This document shows positions 37,859 through 47,072 of a stretch of DNA of 64,000 nt, piece after piece (positions within the stretch are counted from its first letter, which is position 1; each line of letters begins with the position of its first letter). The DNA comes from Bombilactobacillus mellis. Lineage in GTDB: Bacteria > Bacillota > Bacilli > Lactobacillales > Lactobacillaceae. The stretch spans positions 462,848 to 526,847 of the forward strand of contig NZ_KQ033878.1 of the NCBI RefSeq assembly GCF_000967245.1, written 5' to 3'. The translations under genes and the position numbers were made by a program. The notes beneath the pieces were generated by a model. The model saw only the letters and a list, made by a program, of their open reading frames with translations, ran no database searches and was not told where the DNA came from.

Positions 37859-38259
37859 TAATATTCCTCCTTCATTTTATGGTCCGCAGCGGACACTGAA
37901 TTAACAAGCGGGATCCTGCGATAATTAAGCACATCTTCAGCGCCAATTAGTAGCCCAAAGTTGGATGGGGTTTAAAACTAAAGCAATCAGTGCGCTTTTA
38001 GTTATGACTATATATTAATAGTACTAAATTTTTGATACTATCCTAAACGGCATCGATTACTGAAAGTTTATTGAATTACTAAGCTAATTCTTGCCGCCAT
38101 GTAAAAATTTTACATATCTCATTTCAAAATCCGACAAATTCTGAAAACCACCAATTATTTTAGATTGTCTAGTTTTCCCTTTATTCTGATTTCTATTTAC
38201 AGTACAATAATAAATGGTGTTTTGCTCTTTTTCAGATCCTTAAGCAAGAAGGTTAAAAA
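37859..38259. promoter_or_regulatory. Divergent regulatory gap between alsD and the permease gene
   Basis: No gene is seen in these 401 nt. A perfect palindrome GTCCGCAGCGGAC (37882-37894) lies in the alsD leader and could be an operator. A weak TACAAT-like box near 38200 could serve the permease gene. The rest is AT-rich with no further structure that I can support. Confidence 0.45.
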
Positions 38260-39357
38260 ATGGCCGTAATTAGGAACATCTCCAATGATAAAATGCTCTG
38301 GATTGCTGCAATTGCTGCGTTATTATCCAACTTTATCAGTAAACCAGAAATAGATGATATCAATTTTCATACTATCTTTTCATTATTATCAATGATGGTA
38401 TTAATCCAAATATTTGAAAACATTGGCTTATTGCAATATTTATCCACTACTTTTACTTCTAAAGTTAAAAATACCCGTCAATTAATGATTATTCTCATTT
38501 TAATAACTTTTCTAGGAGCAATGTTAATAACGAACGATGTTGCTATTTTAATCATTGTACCTTTATTTTTTAAAATAGCTAAAAAAGTTCCCGCTAATCA
38601 TATTTTAACAGTCACTATGATTGCCGCCGCCGCTAATATTGGTAGTGCTTTCACACCCTTTGGCAATACCCATAATTTATTTTTGTTGTCACATTATAAT
38701 TTGAATATTACTAATTTTTTTAAAGTTTCTACTCCGTATGCTCTTATTGGTTTAATAATTTTAATTGCAATGGCGGCACTTCTAACTAAACCCCAACCTA
38801 TTAATGTCGATATCGGCCACTTCAGTGTTCATTTTCCAGCATTGTTAGTGGCTTTAGTCTTGACTGTTTTAGTGTTTTTGGGAATTTTTAAAGTCTTGCC
38901 CATTGCTTGGATGGCGGTTATAACTATTATTATTGCTTTTTTAATGAATCGAAAAATTTTATTGCATGTTGATTACGCTACTATTTTAGTATTTGTTTGC
39001 TTTTTTATTGCTATTGGGAACTTAAGCCGTTCCCAGCAAATTGCTTCTTTAATTAGTTTATTGGTGTCCAACAAATACGCCACTTATTTATCGGCTATTG
39101 GTCTCAGCCAATTTATCAGTAATGTTCCGGCAACTATTTTGGTAGCCAAATTTACTGTTAATATTGGCGCTGTTTTCCTAGGTTCTAATATCGGTGGCAT
39201 CGGATCTCCCATTGCTTCGATGGCTAACTTATTAGCTTATAAACAATTTTCCTTTTTTACGAGTAAAACCGAATCAACGCAATATTTAAAAAAATCCTTT
39301 GCGCTCAATTTAATTCTTTTAGCTATTTTAGGTACTATCGGCTGGTTTTTAGTTTGA
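38260..39357 (+). CDS. ArsB/NhaD-superfamily anion permease (SLC13-like)
   Basis: 365-residue membrane protein with about 10-11 hydrophobic helices. Superfamily features are LITNDVAILIIVPLF, the first hairpin IGSAFTPFGNTHNLFLLS and the repeated counterpart SNVPATILVAKF...GSNIGGIGSPIASMANLLAYK. The Asn-Thr/Pro-containing pair of hairpin motifs is typical of ion transporter family permeases for dicarboxylates, citrate or arsenite. The substrate cannot be chosen; no arsR or citrate lyase genes are nearby. The ribosome binding site is weak. Confidence 0.78.
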   Translation: MAVIRNISNDKMLWIAAIAALLSNFISKPEIDDINFHTIFSLLSMMVLIQIFENIGLLQYLSTTFTSKVKNTRQLMIILILITFLGAMLITNDVAILIIVPLFFKIAKKVPANHILTVTMIAAAANIGSAFTPFGNTHNLFLLSHYNLNITNFFKVSTPYALIGLIILIAMAALLTKPQPINVDIGHFSVHFPALLVALVLTVLVFLGIFKVLPIAWMAVITIIIAFLMNRKILLHVDYATILVFVCFFIAIGNLSRSQQIASLISLLVSNKYATYLSAIGLSQFISNVPATILVAKFTVNIGAVFLGSNIGGIGSPIASMANLLAYKQFSFFTSKTESTQYLKKSFALNLILLAILGTIGWFLV

Positions 39358-39369
39358 AACTGGATTTTT

Positions 39370-40011
39370 TTAATACCAGCTGGCCCGCTCTCCCGCAGTA
39401 TGGGGCTTATTAACTCCTAAAGATTGCTGAATGTATTGTTGGGGTTGAGTAATAATTTTTGTTACTAAACTAGCAACACTTTTGCGTGAGACTTCTGTTC
39501 CCTTAAAAGGTTCATCTTTAGTAGTAATTTCATAATCAACTTCATCCAGATCTTGTAACCAAGCCGGCCGAATGATCGTATAATCTAAATTGCTGGCTTC
39601 AATAGTTGCGGCCGCTTTTTTATAGTTGGGGAGATAACTTTCACCTAACATTTTATTATTCCATTTGCCAAAATTACCCGGCACTTCATTGTAAATACCC
39701 AAAGTCGAAATCCAAACCAAACGGCGCACTTGCTGTTGTTGCATTGCTGTCACCACATTTTGTGCCTGCTGGAAAATATTTTCTCCAGCTAAGTTGGCAT
39801 AAACTAGATCCTGGTGTTCCATAGCCTGTGTTAACAGTTTAGTATCCATTACATCTCCCAGAATAACTTGACCCCAAGCTTGATTTTTATCAGGCAGTTT
39901 GGCAAGATGACGTAAATAAAGAGTCAGATGGATATCTGTTCGTGAGTGCAGCATTTCTTCAACTAAAAGAGCAATTTTACCACTGGCTCCTAAAATTAAA
40001 ACGTTTCTCAT
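39370..40011 (-). CDS. NAD(P)-binding atypical SDR/NmrA-like protein
   Basis: 213 residues with an N-terminal Rossmann motif VLILGASGKIALLVEEML and later RLVWISTLGIYNE and YTIIRPAWLQDLDEVDYEIT, typical of atypical SDRs that sense redox or act on small quinones. The start is set by AGGAGG 7 nt before the ATG at 40011; the upstream open frame crosses a palindromic region. It is convergent with the permease gene. The substrate is unknown. Confidence 0.82.
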   Translation of the reverse strand: MRNVLILGASGKIALLVEEMLHSRTDIHLTLYLRHLAKLPDKNQAWGQVILGDVMDTKLLTQAMEHQDLVYANLAGENIFQQAQNVVTAMQQQQVRRLVWISTLGIYNEVPGNFGKWNNKMLGESYLPNYKKAAATIEASNLDYTIIRPAWLQDLDEVDYEITTKDEPFKGTEVSRKSVASLVTKIITQPQQYIQQSLGVNKPHTAGERASWY

Positions 40012-40026
40012 TTGATAACCTCCTGG

Positions 40027-40051
40027 GTAGTTAACTACTACTGTAGTAGTT
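40027..40051. repeat. Overlapping palindromes upstream of the SDR gene
   Basis: A perfect 12-bp palindrome GTAGTTAACTAC (40027-40038) overlaps a second one with 9-bp arms AACTACTAC and GTAGTAGTT around a central T (40033-40051). They lie directly before the SDR ribosome binding site, the place for a repressor operator. No adjacent regulator gene is seen. Confidence 0.6.
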
Positions 40052-40072
40052 TCCGGCTTTTTTGGCAAAGAA

Positions 40073-40168
40073 AAGCACTTTCTGAGATGTTTCTCCGTTG
40101 CAAAAGTGCTTATTTGCACTTCTATCGGGAATAGTTAACAATACTAACAGTTATTCAACTACTGTTAG
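40073..40168. repeat. Two further inverted repeats in the SDR-RluA gap
   Basis: AAGCACTTT (40073-40081) pairs with AAAGTGCTT (40103-40111), and CTAACAGT (40144-40151) pairs with ACTGTTAG (40161-40168). Neither is followed by a convincing T run. The 259-nt gap 40012-40270 holds no gene. Confidence 0.5.
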
Positions 40169-40270
40169 CCAATTGTCATTTTCAAAATGCTAAACACTGG
40201 GGGGCTATTATTGAAGACATTCCAAGCAGTTAATTTTATCTGCCCAACGCTACATAATTATTATAACTAT

Positions 40271-41146
40271 TTAATTACTATAACTTTGCACTAAACGCTC
40301 CGGTAATTGAAATTGACGTTTTTGTTGTGCAAAATCATCCATAAACTCCAAATAATAGGCCTGCAAAGCCTGATGTTTAAACCCTAAATCCATAGGGCCG
40401 CCATATAAATGATCACCGATTAAAGGATGTCCCAAATAAGCAAAGTGCACTCTAATCTGATGGGTGCGGCCGGTATGCAGTTGGACTTTAACCAAAGTTG
40501 CCTTCGAAAAATGTTGCAAAACCCAAAATTCCGTTTTAGCCATTTGCCCTGTTGGTAAAACTTGATGCGCAATCTGCTGCGGTAAACGACCTATCGGCTG
40601 CTCAATTAAGCCATGTTTTTCTTTGATATCACCAGCTACCAAAGCATAATAAAATTTTTTCAAAGAACGCTGCGTTAACTGTTGATTGGCCCAGCTATTA
40701 GCTAAACGATGTTTAGCAATCAACATTAAGCCCTGCGTATCACGATCCAAGCGGGTAATAATATGAGGAACTAAATTGGCCGAATGTTCTTGTTTTAAAT
40801 GGCCTTTCACACGATTAACCACCGTATCAGTAGGATTATTGGGACCCGGAACAGAAGCTAGGTAAGCGGGCTTATCCAGCACCAGCCAATTCTGATCTTC
40901 AAATAAAATAGTCAAGGGTTGATTGCTAGTTGCCACTTGAGGGTCATCTGCTTCCACAGGAAGAGTAATCTGCACCTGATCTTGGGGTTGCACTAATTGT
41001 TCTGCTGACACCAACTGATCATTAACAACAAAATTTTGCGGCAATTGCTTCAACTGATTATACAAGCGATGACTAATTCCTTGTCCACTTAAAAAACGCT
41101 TGATTGGTAAGGCTGACTGTGAATGGTTCACAAAAGTAAATTGCAT
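40271..41146 (-). CDS. RluA-family pseudouridine synthase
   Basis: 291-residue RNA-modifying enzyme. It has an N-terminal S4-like region (about 15-65), then the catalytic motif TRLDRDTQGLMLIAKH, whose Asp attacks the uridine, and VKVQLHTGRTHQIRVHFAYLGHPLIGDHLYG. It belongs to the RluC/RluD/YjbO-type group; the target (23S rRNA or other RNA) cannot be assigned. It is a single gene. Confidence 0.9.
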   Translation of the reverse strand: MQFTFVNHSQSALPIKRFLSGQGISHRLYNQLKQLPQNFVVNDQLVSAEQLVQPQDQVQITLPVEADDPQVATSNQPLTILFEDQNWLVLDKPAYLASVPGPNNPTDTVVNRVKGHLKQEHSANLVPHIITRLDRDTQGLMLIAKHRLANSWANQQLTQRSLKKFYYALVAGDIKEKHGLIEQPIGRLPQQIAHQVLPTGQMAKTEFWVLQHFSKATLVKVQLHTGRTHQIRVHFAYLGHPLIGDHLYGGPMDLGFKHQALQAYYLEFMDDFAQQKRQFQLPERLVQSYSN

Positions 41147-41273
41147 GATTCACCTGCTATTTTTTCATTTATTGTGCCAGTTTTTAATTAATTTCGCAAA
41201 TTGACCATTATTTGATTGGTATTACTACTTTTTTTGTTAGAATAAAATAAGATAGAACTAGGGAGTTGATCAA

Positions 41274-41744
41274 TTGCAAAAACATATCTATTTAGCTGGA
41301 GGCTTCTTTAACCCCAAACAAAATCAATTATTGGATCAAATCGAAGCGGCCCTGCAACAAAATCCCACGGTAGGATATTGGCACAGTCCACGGGATCATC
41401 AATACAAAAATGCCAGTATTGATCATGATCCAGAGGGTATTTTTGGTAGTTATGAATGGGCTACAGAAACTTATAATAATGATCTAGCTGCTATGCAGTT
41501 AGCTGATATTGGGGTTATTGCTTGGGATAATCTGCAAGTTGATACCGGTACCGCTTGGGAAATGGGATATCTTAATGCGATTAATAAACCCTTAATTATG
41601 GTTTGCAGTGATGATGTTCAAACTACAGGTATAAATCTCATGTTAGTTAAAAGTATCAAGGCTTATTTACAAAAACCGGCAGCTGTAGCGGATTTTGATT
41701 TTAATTTAATTCCCACACAGCTCTATCAGGGAAAAATTATTTAG
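41274..41744 (+). CDS. Nucleoside 2-deoxyribosyltransferase
   Basis: 156 residues. This enzyme swaps bases between 2-deoxyribonucleosides in salvage and is typical of lactobacilli. Features are IYLAGGFFNPKQNQLLDQIEAAL, a GSYEWATETYNNDLAAMQLADIGVIAWD stretch carrying the nucleophilic Glu region, and DTGTAWEMGYLNAINKPLIMV. The start is a TTG at 41274, 8 nt after GGGAG; no ATG is available nearby. It is followed 15 nt later by an aldo/keto reductase gene, probably co-transcribed. Confidence 0.92.
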   Translation: MQKHIYLAGGFFNPKQNQLLDQIEAALQQNPTVGYWHSPRDHQYKNASIDHDPEGIFGSYEWATETYNNDLAAMQLADIGVIAWDNLQVDTGTAWEMGYLNAINKPLIMVCSDDVQTTGINLMLVKSIKAYLQKPAAVADFDFNLIPTQLYQGKII

Positions 41745-41759
41745 TAAGGAGATAATATA

Positions 41760-42611
41760 ATGACAGTTCCGACAATTACTTTAAACAATAACGTTCAAAT
41801 TCCCCAACTGGGTATGGGCGTTTTTAAAATGAAGGATCACGAACAATTTCTCAAAGCCTTCCAATGGGCTTTAGACATTGGCTATCGTCATTTTGATACA
41901 GCGGCCATTTATGGTAATGAAAAATGGCTGGGTGAAGCTATTAAAAAGTCTGGTATTGATCGCCACGAACTTTTCATTACTTCTAAGTTATGGCCTGCAG
42001 AATTTGATGATCCAAAACAGGCGTTTGAAAACTCACTCAAGCGTTTAGGCTTAGATTATTTAGATTTGTATTTAATTCATTGGCCTGCTCCCGGTTACCA
42101 ACAAGCTTGGCAAGCAATGGAAAAACTTTACCAAGCCAAAAAAATTCGAGCTATCGGGGTCTCTAATTTTATGATTAAGCATTTAGAGCAATTACAGCAA
42201 GTCTCACAAGTAACCCCTGCTGTGGATCAAATCGAATTACATCCTTATTTACAACGACCGAAGCTACTCCAATATTTGCAGCAGCATAACATTGCCGTTG
42301 AAGCTTGGGGGCCATTGGGTCAAGGAAGTAACGGGGTATTTGATGAACCGGTATTACAAGATTTAGCAGCTAAATATCATAAAAGCGTGGCGCAAGTCAT
42401 TTTACGCTGGCACTTGCAACGGCAAGCCATTATTTTCCCTAAATCTGTTCATCAACAGCGGCTGCAACAAAATTTTGACATCTTTGATTTTGAATTAAGT
42501 AGTGCCGATATGCAGGCTATTGCCCGTTTAGATAAAAACCAGCCTAATGGCTCAGATCCTAATAGTGATGAATTTCTGGCACAAACTAAATTACGACCAG
42601 TGATTAATTAG
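41760..42611 (+). CDS. Aldo/keto reductase
   Basis: 283-residue NADPH-dependent TIM-barrel reductase. The catalytic tetrad is visible: Asp/Tyr in FDTAAIYGNEKWLGEAI, Lys in ITSKLW and His in YLIHWPAP. The cofactor-binding end is IIFPKSVHQQRLQQNF. It is similar to the 2,5-diketo-D-gluconate reductase group common in lactobacilli; the real substrate is unknown. AAGGAG precedes the ATG. Confidence 0.92.
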   Translation: MTVPTITLNNNVQIPQLGMGVFKMKDHEQFLKAFQWALDIGYRHFDTAAIYGNEKWLGEAIKKSGIDRHELFITSKLWPAEFDDPKQAFENSLKRLGLDYLDLYLIHWPAPGYQQAWQAMEKLYQAKKIRAIGVSNFMIKHLEQLQQVSQVTPAVDQIELHPYLQRPKLLQYLQQHNIAVEAWGPLGQGSNGVFDEPVLQDLAAKYHKSVAQVILRWHLQRQAIIFPKSVHQQRLQQNFDIFDFELSSADMQAIARLDKNQPNGSDPNSDEFLAQTKLRPVIN

Positions 42612-43119
42612 AATTATTCTGCTAATCTGTCAAATAAGTTTTAAGGTAAGGTTTGCCCTTTCAAAAAGGTTGCACAACCAGTCCGCTTAGATAAAAATTA
42701 ATTTCTCATACTACTTTGGCCGGCCCAATTAGACAGTGTCCCAGAATTAAAACGAGCGGTCGCAACAAGTAGTTAAAATAATATCGTCTCATCAAGAGTG
42801 AAAATATTTCTTGGTGGGTCGATTTTTTATCTCTTCTACAAGAGTGGCACAACAGCCATTATTTTTAAAATTGTATCATCTTTTTCAAGACCAATCTGAG
42901 CATAATAAAGGGTTGGAAATTAATTTAACTTATATACAACGGTCACACTTTAATTAAAAATCCAATTTTCAGTTATTGTTAAAATCAACATTTACAGATC
43001 AGCAAATTTGCCATTATTTTGTCATTTTACTAATAACTGAAGATCTCATTTTTAAAAATGTTATTTATACCGTGACAACTACTAAATCACCCAGCTACTT
43101 TGAACAAGGAGGAATTCCA
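42612..43119. other. 508-nt gap between the reductase and malolactic genes
   Basis: No convincing gene is present. The stretch contains a strong hairpin terminator at 42785-42829, a second smaller hairpin followed by T (TGGC/GCCA near 42843-42866), and AGACAGTGTCCC near 42731, which reminded me of an insertion-sequence end but has no partner. The malolactic enzyme's long leader begins after these. Confidence 0.45.
42785..42829 (+). terminator. Intrinsic terminator downstream of the aldo/keto reductase
   Basis: CGTCTCATCAAG (42785-42796) pairs with CTTGGTGGGTCG (42810-42821) over 11 of 12 positions including G-U pairs, followed by six T. It lies about 175 nt after the reductase stop. Confidence 0.75.
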
Positions 43120-44748
43120 ATGACCAAAACTGGTCAAGATGTACTCAATGATCCGTTCTTAAATCATGGTACAGGCTTTACTTCAACTGAAAGAAAAACG
43201 TTGCATTTACAAGGTTTATTACCACCGCAGGTCCAAACCATTGACCAGCAAGCCCAAATAGCTTATGAACAAGTTCAAGGCAAAAATTCTAATTTAGAAA
43301 AAAGACTTTTTTTAATGACGCTCTTTAACACTAATCGTACTTTATTTTTTTATTTATTTAGGCAACATCTTCCCGAATTTATGCCTCTGGTTTATGATCC
43401 TACCATTGCCGAGACCATTGAAAATTATAGCCATCTTTTTATTAATCCCCAACAGGCAGCTTTTTTATCTATTAAGCACCAAGATGAAATGGCGGAAACC
43501 TTAAAAACCGCCGCTGCCGGAAGATCCATTAAACTAATTGTTGTCACAGATGGCGAAGCAATTTTAGGTATTGGTGATTGGGGCACTCAAGGTGTGGATA
43601 TTGCTATCGGCAAACTTATGGTTTACACAGCTGCTGCCGGACTTAATCCAGCCCAAGTTCTTCCTGTGGTTTTAGATGCCGGTACCAATAACCCCACCTT
43701 ACTCCAGGATTCTTTTTATTTAGGATTACATCAACAACGTATTCAAGGAGAACCATATTACCAATTCGTCGATAATTTTGTTCAAACTGCCGAACAGCTC
43801 TTTCCCAACATGTATCTGCACTTTGAAGATTTTGGCCGGGATAATGCAGCTGCCATTTTGAATCATTATCAAGATCAGTTTTTAACTTTTAATGATGATA
43901 TTCAGGGAACGGGAATTATTGTTCTCTCCGCTATTTTAGGTGCCCTGAAGATTAGTCAACAAAAGCTAACAGAACAAAAGTATTTATGCTTTGGAGCCGG
44001 CACAGCCGGAATGGGGATCGTCAAACAAATATACCACGAAATGATTCAAGAAGGCCTCTCTCCAACAGCCGCCCAAAAACGCTTTTATTTAGTAGACAAA
44101 CAAGGTCTTTTATTTGATGATACGGCTGCTTTAACTCCGGAACAAAAGCCGTTTACCAGAAGCCGTAAAGAGTTTGCTCATTCGGATTCTTTAACCACTT
44201 TAAAAGCAGCCGTAACTGCAATTCAACCCACTATTTTAGTCGGAACTTCAACTCAAGCCGGAGCTTTTGATGAAGATATTGTTCAAGCAATGTCTCGTTA
44301 TACGCCGCGGCCCATTATTTTCCCTTTATCTAACCCTACTAAATTAGCTGAAGCTACGGCCGCTGATTTAATCAGATGGTCCCACGGCCGCGCCTTAGTC
44401 GCCACCGGCATCCCTTCTGCACCCGTAGACTACCAGGGTATTTCTTATCAAATCGGTCAAGCCAATAACGCTCTGGTGTATCCCGGACTAGGAATGGGAG
44501 CTATTGCTGCCCAAGCAAAAATTCTCAGTACTAATATGATTAGTGCCGCCGCGCATTCGCTTGGCGAGATGGTGGACTTTCGCCAGCCCGGAGCAGCAGT
44601 TTTGCCGCCTATTTCTCAATTGGAGCTTTTTTCCCAAACTATTGCCGAAAATGTTTGTAATCAGGCAATTAAAGACGGATTAAGTCAAAATAATTGCCCA
44701 AATGGAGCTGAAGCCGTAGCGACTATCAAATGGTCTGCCCACTATTAA
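43120..44748 (+). CDS. mleA: Malolactic enzyme
   Basis: 542-residue NAD- and Mn-dependent enzyme that decarboxylates L-malate to L-lactate for deacidification and proton-motive energy. Family signatures are [11 protein letters not shown]-like at the start ([16 protein letters not shown]), [74 protein letters not shown] and ALVATGIPS. It matches malolactic enzymes better than malic enzymes by recall. GGAGG lies 7 nt before the ATG at 43120; a longer frame runs through the leader. The usual mleP permease and mleR regulator are not adjacent. Confidence 0.9.
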   Translation: MTKTGQDVLNDPFLNHGTGFTSTERKTLHLQGLLPPQVQTIDQQAQIAYEQVQGKNSNLEKRLFLMTLFNTNRTLFFYLFRQHLPEFMPLVYDPTIAETIENYSHLFINPQQAAFLSIKHQDEMAETLKTAAAGRSIKLIVVTDGEAILGIGDWGTQGVDIAIGKLMVYTAAAGLNPAQVLPVVLDAGTNNPTLLQDSFYLGLHQQRIQGEPYYQFVDNFVQTAEQLFPNMYLHFEDFGRDNAAAILNHYQDQFLTFNDDIQGTGIIVLSAILGALKISQQKLTEQKYLCFGAGTAGMGIVKQIYHEMIQEGLSPTAAQKRFYLVDKQGLLFDDTAALTPEQKPFTRSRKEFAHSDSLTTLKAAVTAIQPTILVGTSTQAGAFDEDIVQAMSRYTPRPIIFPLSNPTKLAEATAADLIRWSHGRALVATGIPSAPVDYQGISYQIGQANNALVYPGLGMGAIAAQAKILSTNMISAAAHSLGEMVDFRQPGAAVLPPISQLELFSQTIAENVCNQAIKDGLSQNNCPNGAEAVATIKWSAHY

Positions 44749-45065
44749 AATCAAAATTACCGTGAATTGGGCTACTGGCAACTGTTAATCATTTATACAT
44801 TTCGTGGTTGTACTTTAATTTTAATTATTACTCTTGTATGCTTAAGGCTGATTAAGCCGTAAACTTTGTTTAATTAGTAAAAATTTTATTCAATTTTATG
44901 GCATAACCCCCATTTTTGTGGCAAAATCAGACTTATGAAAGATATTCTTAATAATTTAACTCTTTAAATTGTAATTAACCACTTCCACTAGTATGCTTAA
45001 TTAATTAATGGTCTGTTAGTTGCATCCAAAACATCTTTCCTAAAATCAATATTGGAGGAAATATT
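44749..45065. other. 317-nt gap upstream of asnB
   Basis: No gene or T-box core is seen. The region is AT-rich and includes a weak hairpin (GGCT and AGCC near 44847-44860). A 10-codon frame MKDILNNLTL lies at 44936-44968 but lacks a ribosome binding site. The asnB site GGAGGAA is at 45053-45059. Confidence 0.4.
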
Positions 45066-47024
45066 ATGTGTGGTATTATTGCATTTAGTGATCCAACAAT
45101 TACCGACAAAGAAACAACAATTCAATCTATGATGAAAATGATTCAGCATCGTGGTCCTAATGTTAAGGGTAGTGGTTTTTATACCAATGATCAAGTTGCC
45201 CTCGGCTTTCGACGTTTAAGTGTCATTGATCTAAAAGGTGGACAACAACCTATTTATAATGAAGATCACTCTATTCTGATTACTTATAATGGTGAAATCT
45301 ATAATTATCAATCCTTAAGAGAAGAACTTATTACTGCGGGTCATACTTTTACTACCCATACTGATACTGAAGTACTGCTGCATGGTTATGAAGAATGGGG
45401 CATGGAAGGTACTTTGCAGCGCATTCGTGGAATGTTTGCCTATTTAATTTGGGATGATAATCAAAAAACTCTTTATGGAGCCCGGGATTTCTTCGGTATC
45501 AAGCCGCTTTACTACTATCAGCAGGGATCGACCTTCATTGCCGGTTCGGAAATTAAAGCTTTTTTGAAGCACCCACATTTTAAAAAGGAATTAAATAAAA
45601 AAGCTTTGAAGCCTTTTTTAATGAATCAATATAATGATTTAGATGAAACCTTCTTTAAAAATGTTTATAAATTCCCAGCCGGACATTGGTTTGAATTACA
45701 TGGACAAGACTTGCAGATTCATCAATATTGGGATGCTGAATATAAAATCAATTATCAACGTTCGCTTTCACAAACCGTCAATGAAATTGATCAAACTGTC
45801 AAAGAGTCTGTAAAAATGCATCATATTGCGGATGTTCCCGTAGGCAGTTTCCTATCCGAAGGTGTAGATTCTAGTTATGTAACTTCTGTCTTACATCCCC
45901 AAGAAGTTTTTAGTGTCAATTTTGACAATGGTCCTTACGATGAAGCGAGTGTGGCGCAAGAATTATCCCAACGAGAAGGGTTGAATTTTAATGAAGTCAC
46001 CGTTGACGGTGATGAAGCTTTTAATGATTTTCCCGAAATGCAATATCATTTAGATGAACCAGATAGTAATCCTTCAGTAATTCCGTTATGGTATTTATGC
46101 CGCTTAGCACGTAAGAAAGTTACGGTAGCCCTATCCGGTGAAGGTGCTGATGAATTATTTGCCGGTTACGTTAACTATGGTATGCATACTAAAAATACAG
46201 TAGTTAAAGTTTTTGCGAATGGATTGCATAAATTACCCCGCCATTTACGCTATAACTTAGCTCGGGGTCTTCAAAAAATGCCGAATTTCCCTGGGAAAGT
46301 GCATCTATATAGTCAAACGGCTCAGCCTTCAGATTATTATGTAGGAGAATCTCTCATTTATGATCCGAAGCAGCCGACAATTTTTACTTCTCAACAAGCC
46401 AATGCTGTTTTGCAACCTCAATATCAAAATGATTTAACTGTTCAAAGCATCTATCGAAAAGACTTCGCTAAAGTAAAAGATGCCGAGGAAGTTAAGCAAA
46501 TGCAGTATATTGATTTACATCATTTTATGTTTAATGATATTCTGCAAAAAGCTGATAAAATTTCTATGGCCCATTCATTAGAATTACGTGTTCCTTTCCT
46601 AGATCGAAAAGTGGCTCAATTAGCCAATTCTATTCCTTCCAAAATGTTAATCAATCAACACGATACTAAATATGCCTTTAGAAAAGCTGCTAATCGGCAT
46701 TTGCCGGAAGACTGGGCTAAACGTCCTAAACTAGGTTTCCCGGTTCCAGTAAAAACTTGGTTGCAAGAAGACAAATATTACCAAAAAGTGAAGGCACTGT
46801 TTAGTGAAGATTGGGTCAATGATATTTTTGACCAAGCTAAAATTTTACAACTGCTTCAAGATAATTATGAAGATAAAATTGACGGTCGCCGTCAAGTCTG
46901 GAATATTTTTACTTTCCTTACTTGGTATAAGTTATATTTTATTGATTTTGACAATACCCTTAAAAAATATGAACATCTTCAACCCGATGTGCAAAAATTT
47001 ACGGAAAATGGTACCTTAGTCTAA
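45066..47024 (+). CDS. asnB: Asparagine synthase (glutamine-hydrolysing)
   Basis: 652-residue enzyme converting aspartate to asparagine with glutamine and ATP. The N-terminal class II amidotransferase begins MCGIIAF, with Cys2 as nucleophile, and has NGEIYNYQSLREEL and the RGMFAYLIWD segment. The synthetase domain has the pyrophosphate loop SFLSEGVDSSYV, where the usual second position Gly is Glu265, and LSGEGADELFAGYVNY. The C-terminal part holds the SLELRVPFLDRKVAQLA motif. Length fits Firmicutes AsnB. It has its own leader and ends at a strong terminator. Confidence 0.93.
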   Translation: MCGIIAFSDPTITDKETTIQSMMKMIQHRGPNVKGSGFYTNDQVALGFRRLSVIDLKGGQQPIYNEDHSILITYNGEIYNYQSLREELITAGHTFTTHTDTEVLLHGYEEWGMEGTLQRIRGMFAYLIWDDNQKTLYGARDFFGIKPLYYYQQGSTFIAGSEIKAFLKHPHFKKELNKKALKPFLMNQYNDLDETFFKNVYKFPAGHWFELHGQDLQIHQYWDAEYKINYQRSLSQTVNEIDQTVKESVKMHHIADVPVGSFLSEGVDSSYVTSVLHPQEVFSVNFDNGPYDEASVAQELSQREGLNFNEVTVDGDEAFNDFPEMQYHLDEPDSNPSVIPLWYLCRLARKKVTVALSGEGADELFAGYVNYGMHTKNTVVKVFANGLHKLPRHLRYNLARGLQKMPNFPGKVHLYSQTAQPSDYYVGESLIYDPKQPTIFTSQQANAVLQPQYQNDLTVQSIYRKDFAKVKDAEEVKQMQYIDLHHFMFNDILQKADKISMAHSLELRVPFLDRKVAQLANSIPSKMLINQHDTKYAFRKAANRHLPEDWAKRPKLGFPVPVKTWLQEDKYYQKVKALFSEDWVNDIFDQAKILQLLQDNYEDKIDGRRQVWNIFTFLTWYKLYFIDFDNTLKKYEHLQPDVQKFTENGTLV

Positions 47025-47040
47025 AATTTAATAACTAATA

Positions 47041-47070
47041 AAAATCCAAGGCTTACAGCCTTGGATTTTT
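47041..47070. terminator. Bidirectional terminator between asnB and the MFS gene
   Basis: Arms AAAATCCAAGGC and GCCTTGGATTTT enclose a 5-nt loop, with T runs both ways. Confidence 0.93.
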
Positions 47071-47072
47071 AT

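Noticed and set aside
37965-38018. 17-residue frame MGFKTKAISALLVMTIY in the alsD gap
   Set aside because: It looks like a truncated signal peptide start, but it has no good ribosome binding site and no downstream structure.
42725-42745. Insertion-sequence end at AGACAGTGTCCC
   Set aside because: No matching inverted end, target duplication or transposase remnant was found.
44936-44968. MKDILNNLTL as an Asn-rich leader peptide for asnB
   Set aside because: Two Asn codons are suggestive, but there is no ribosome binding site and no terminator between it and asnB.
44997-45194. Minus-strand 65-codon frame over the asnB start
   Set aside because: It is antisense to the certain asnB N terminus and has no supporting features.
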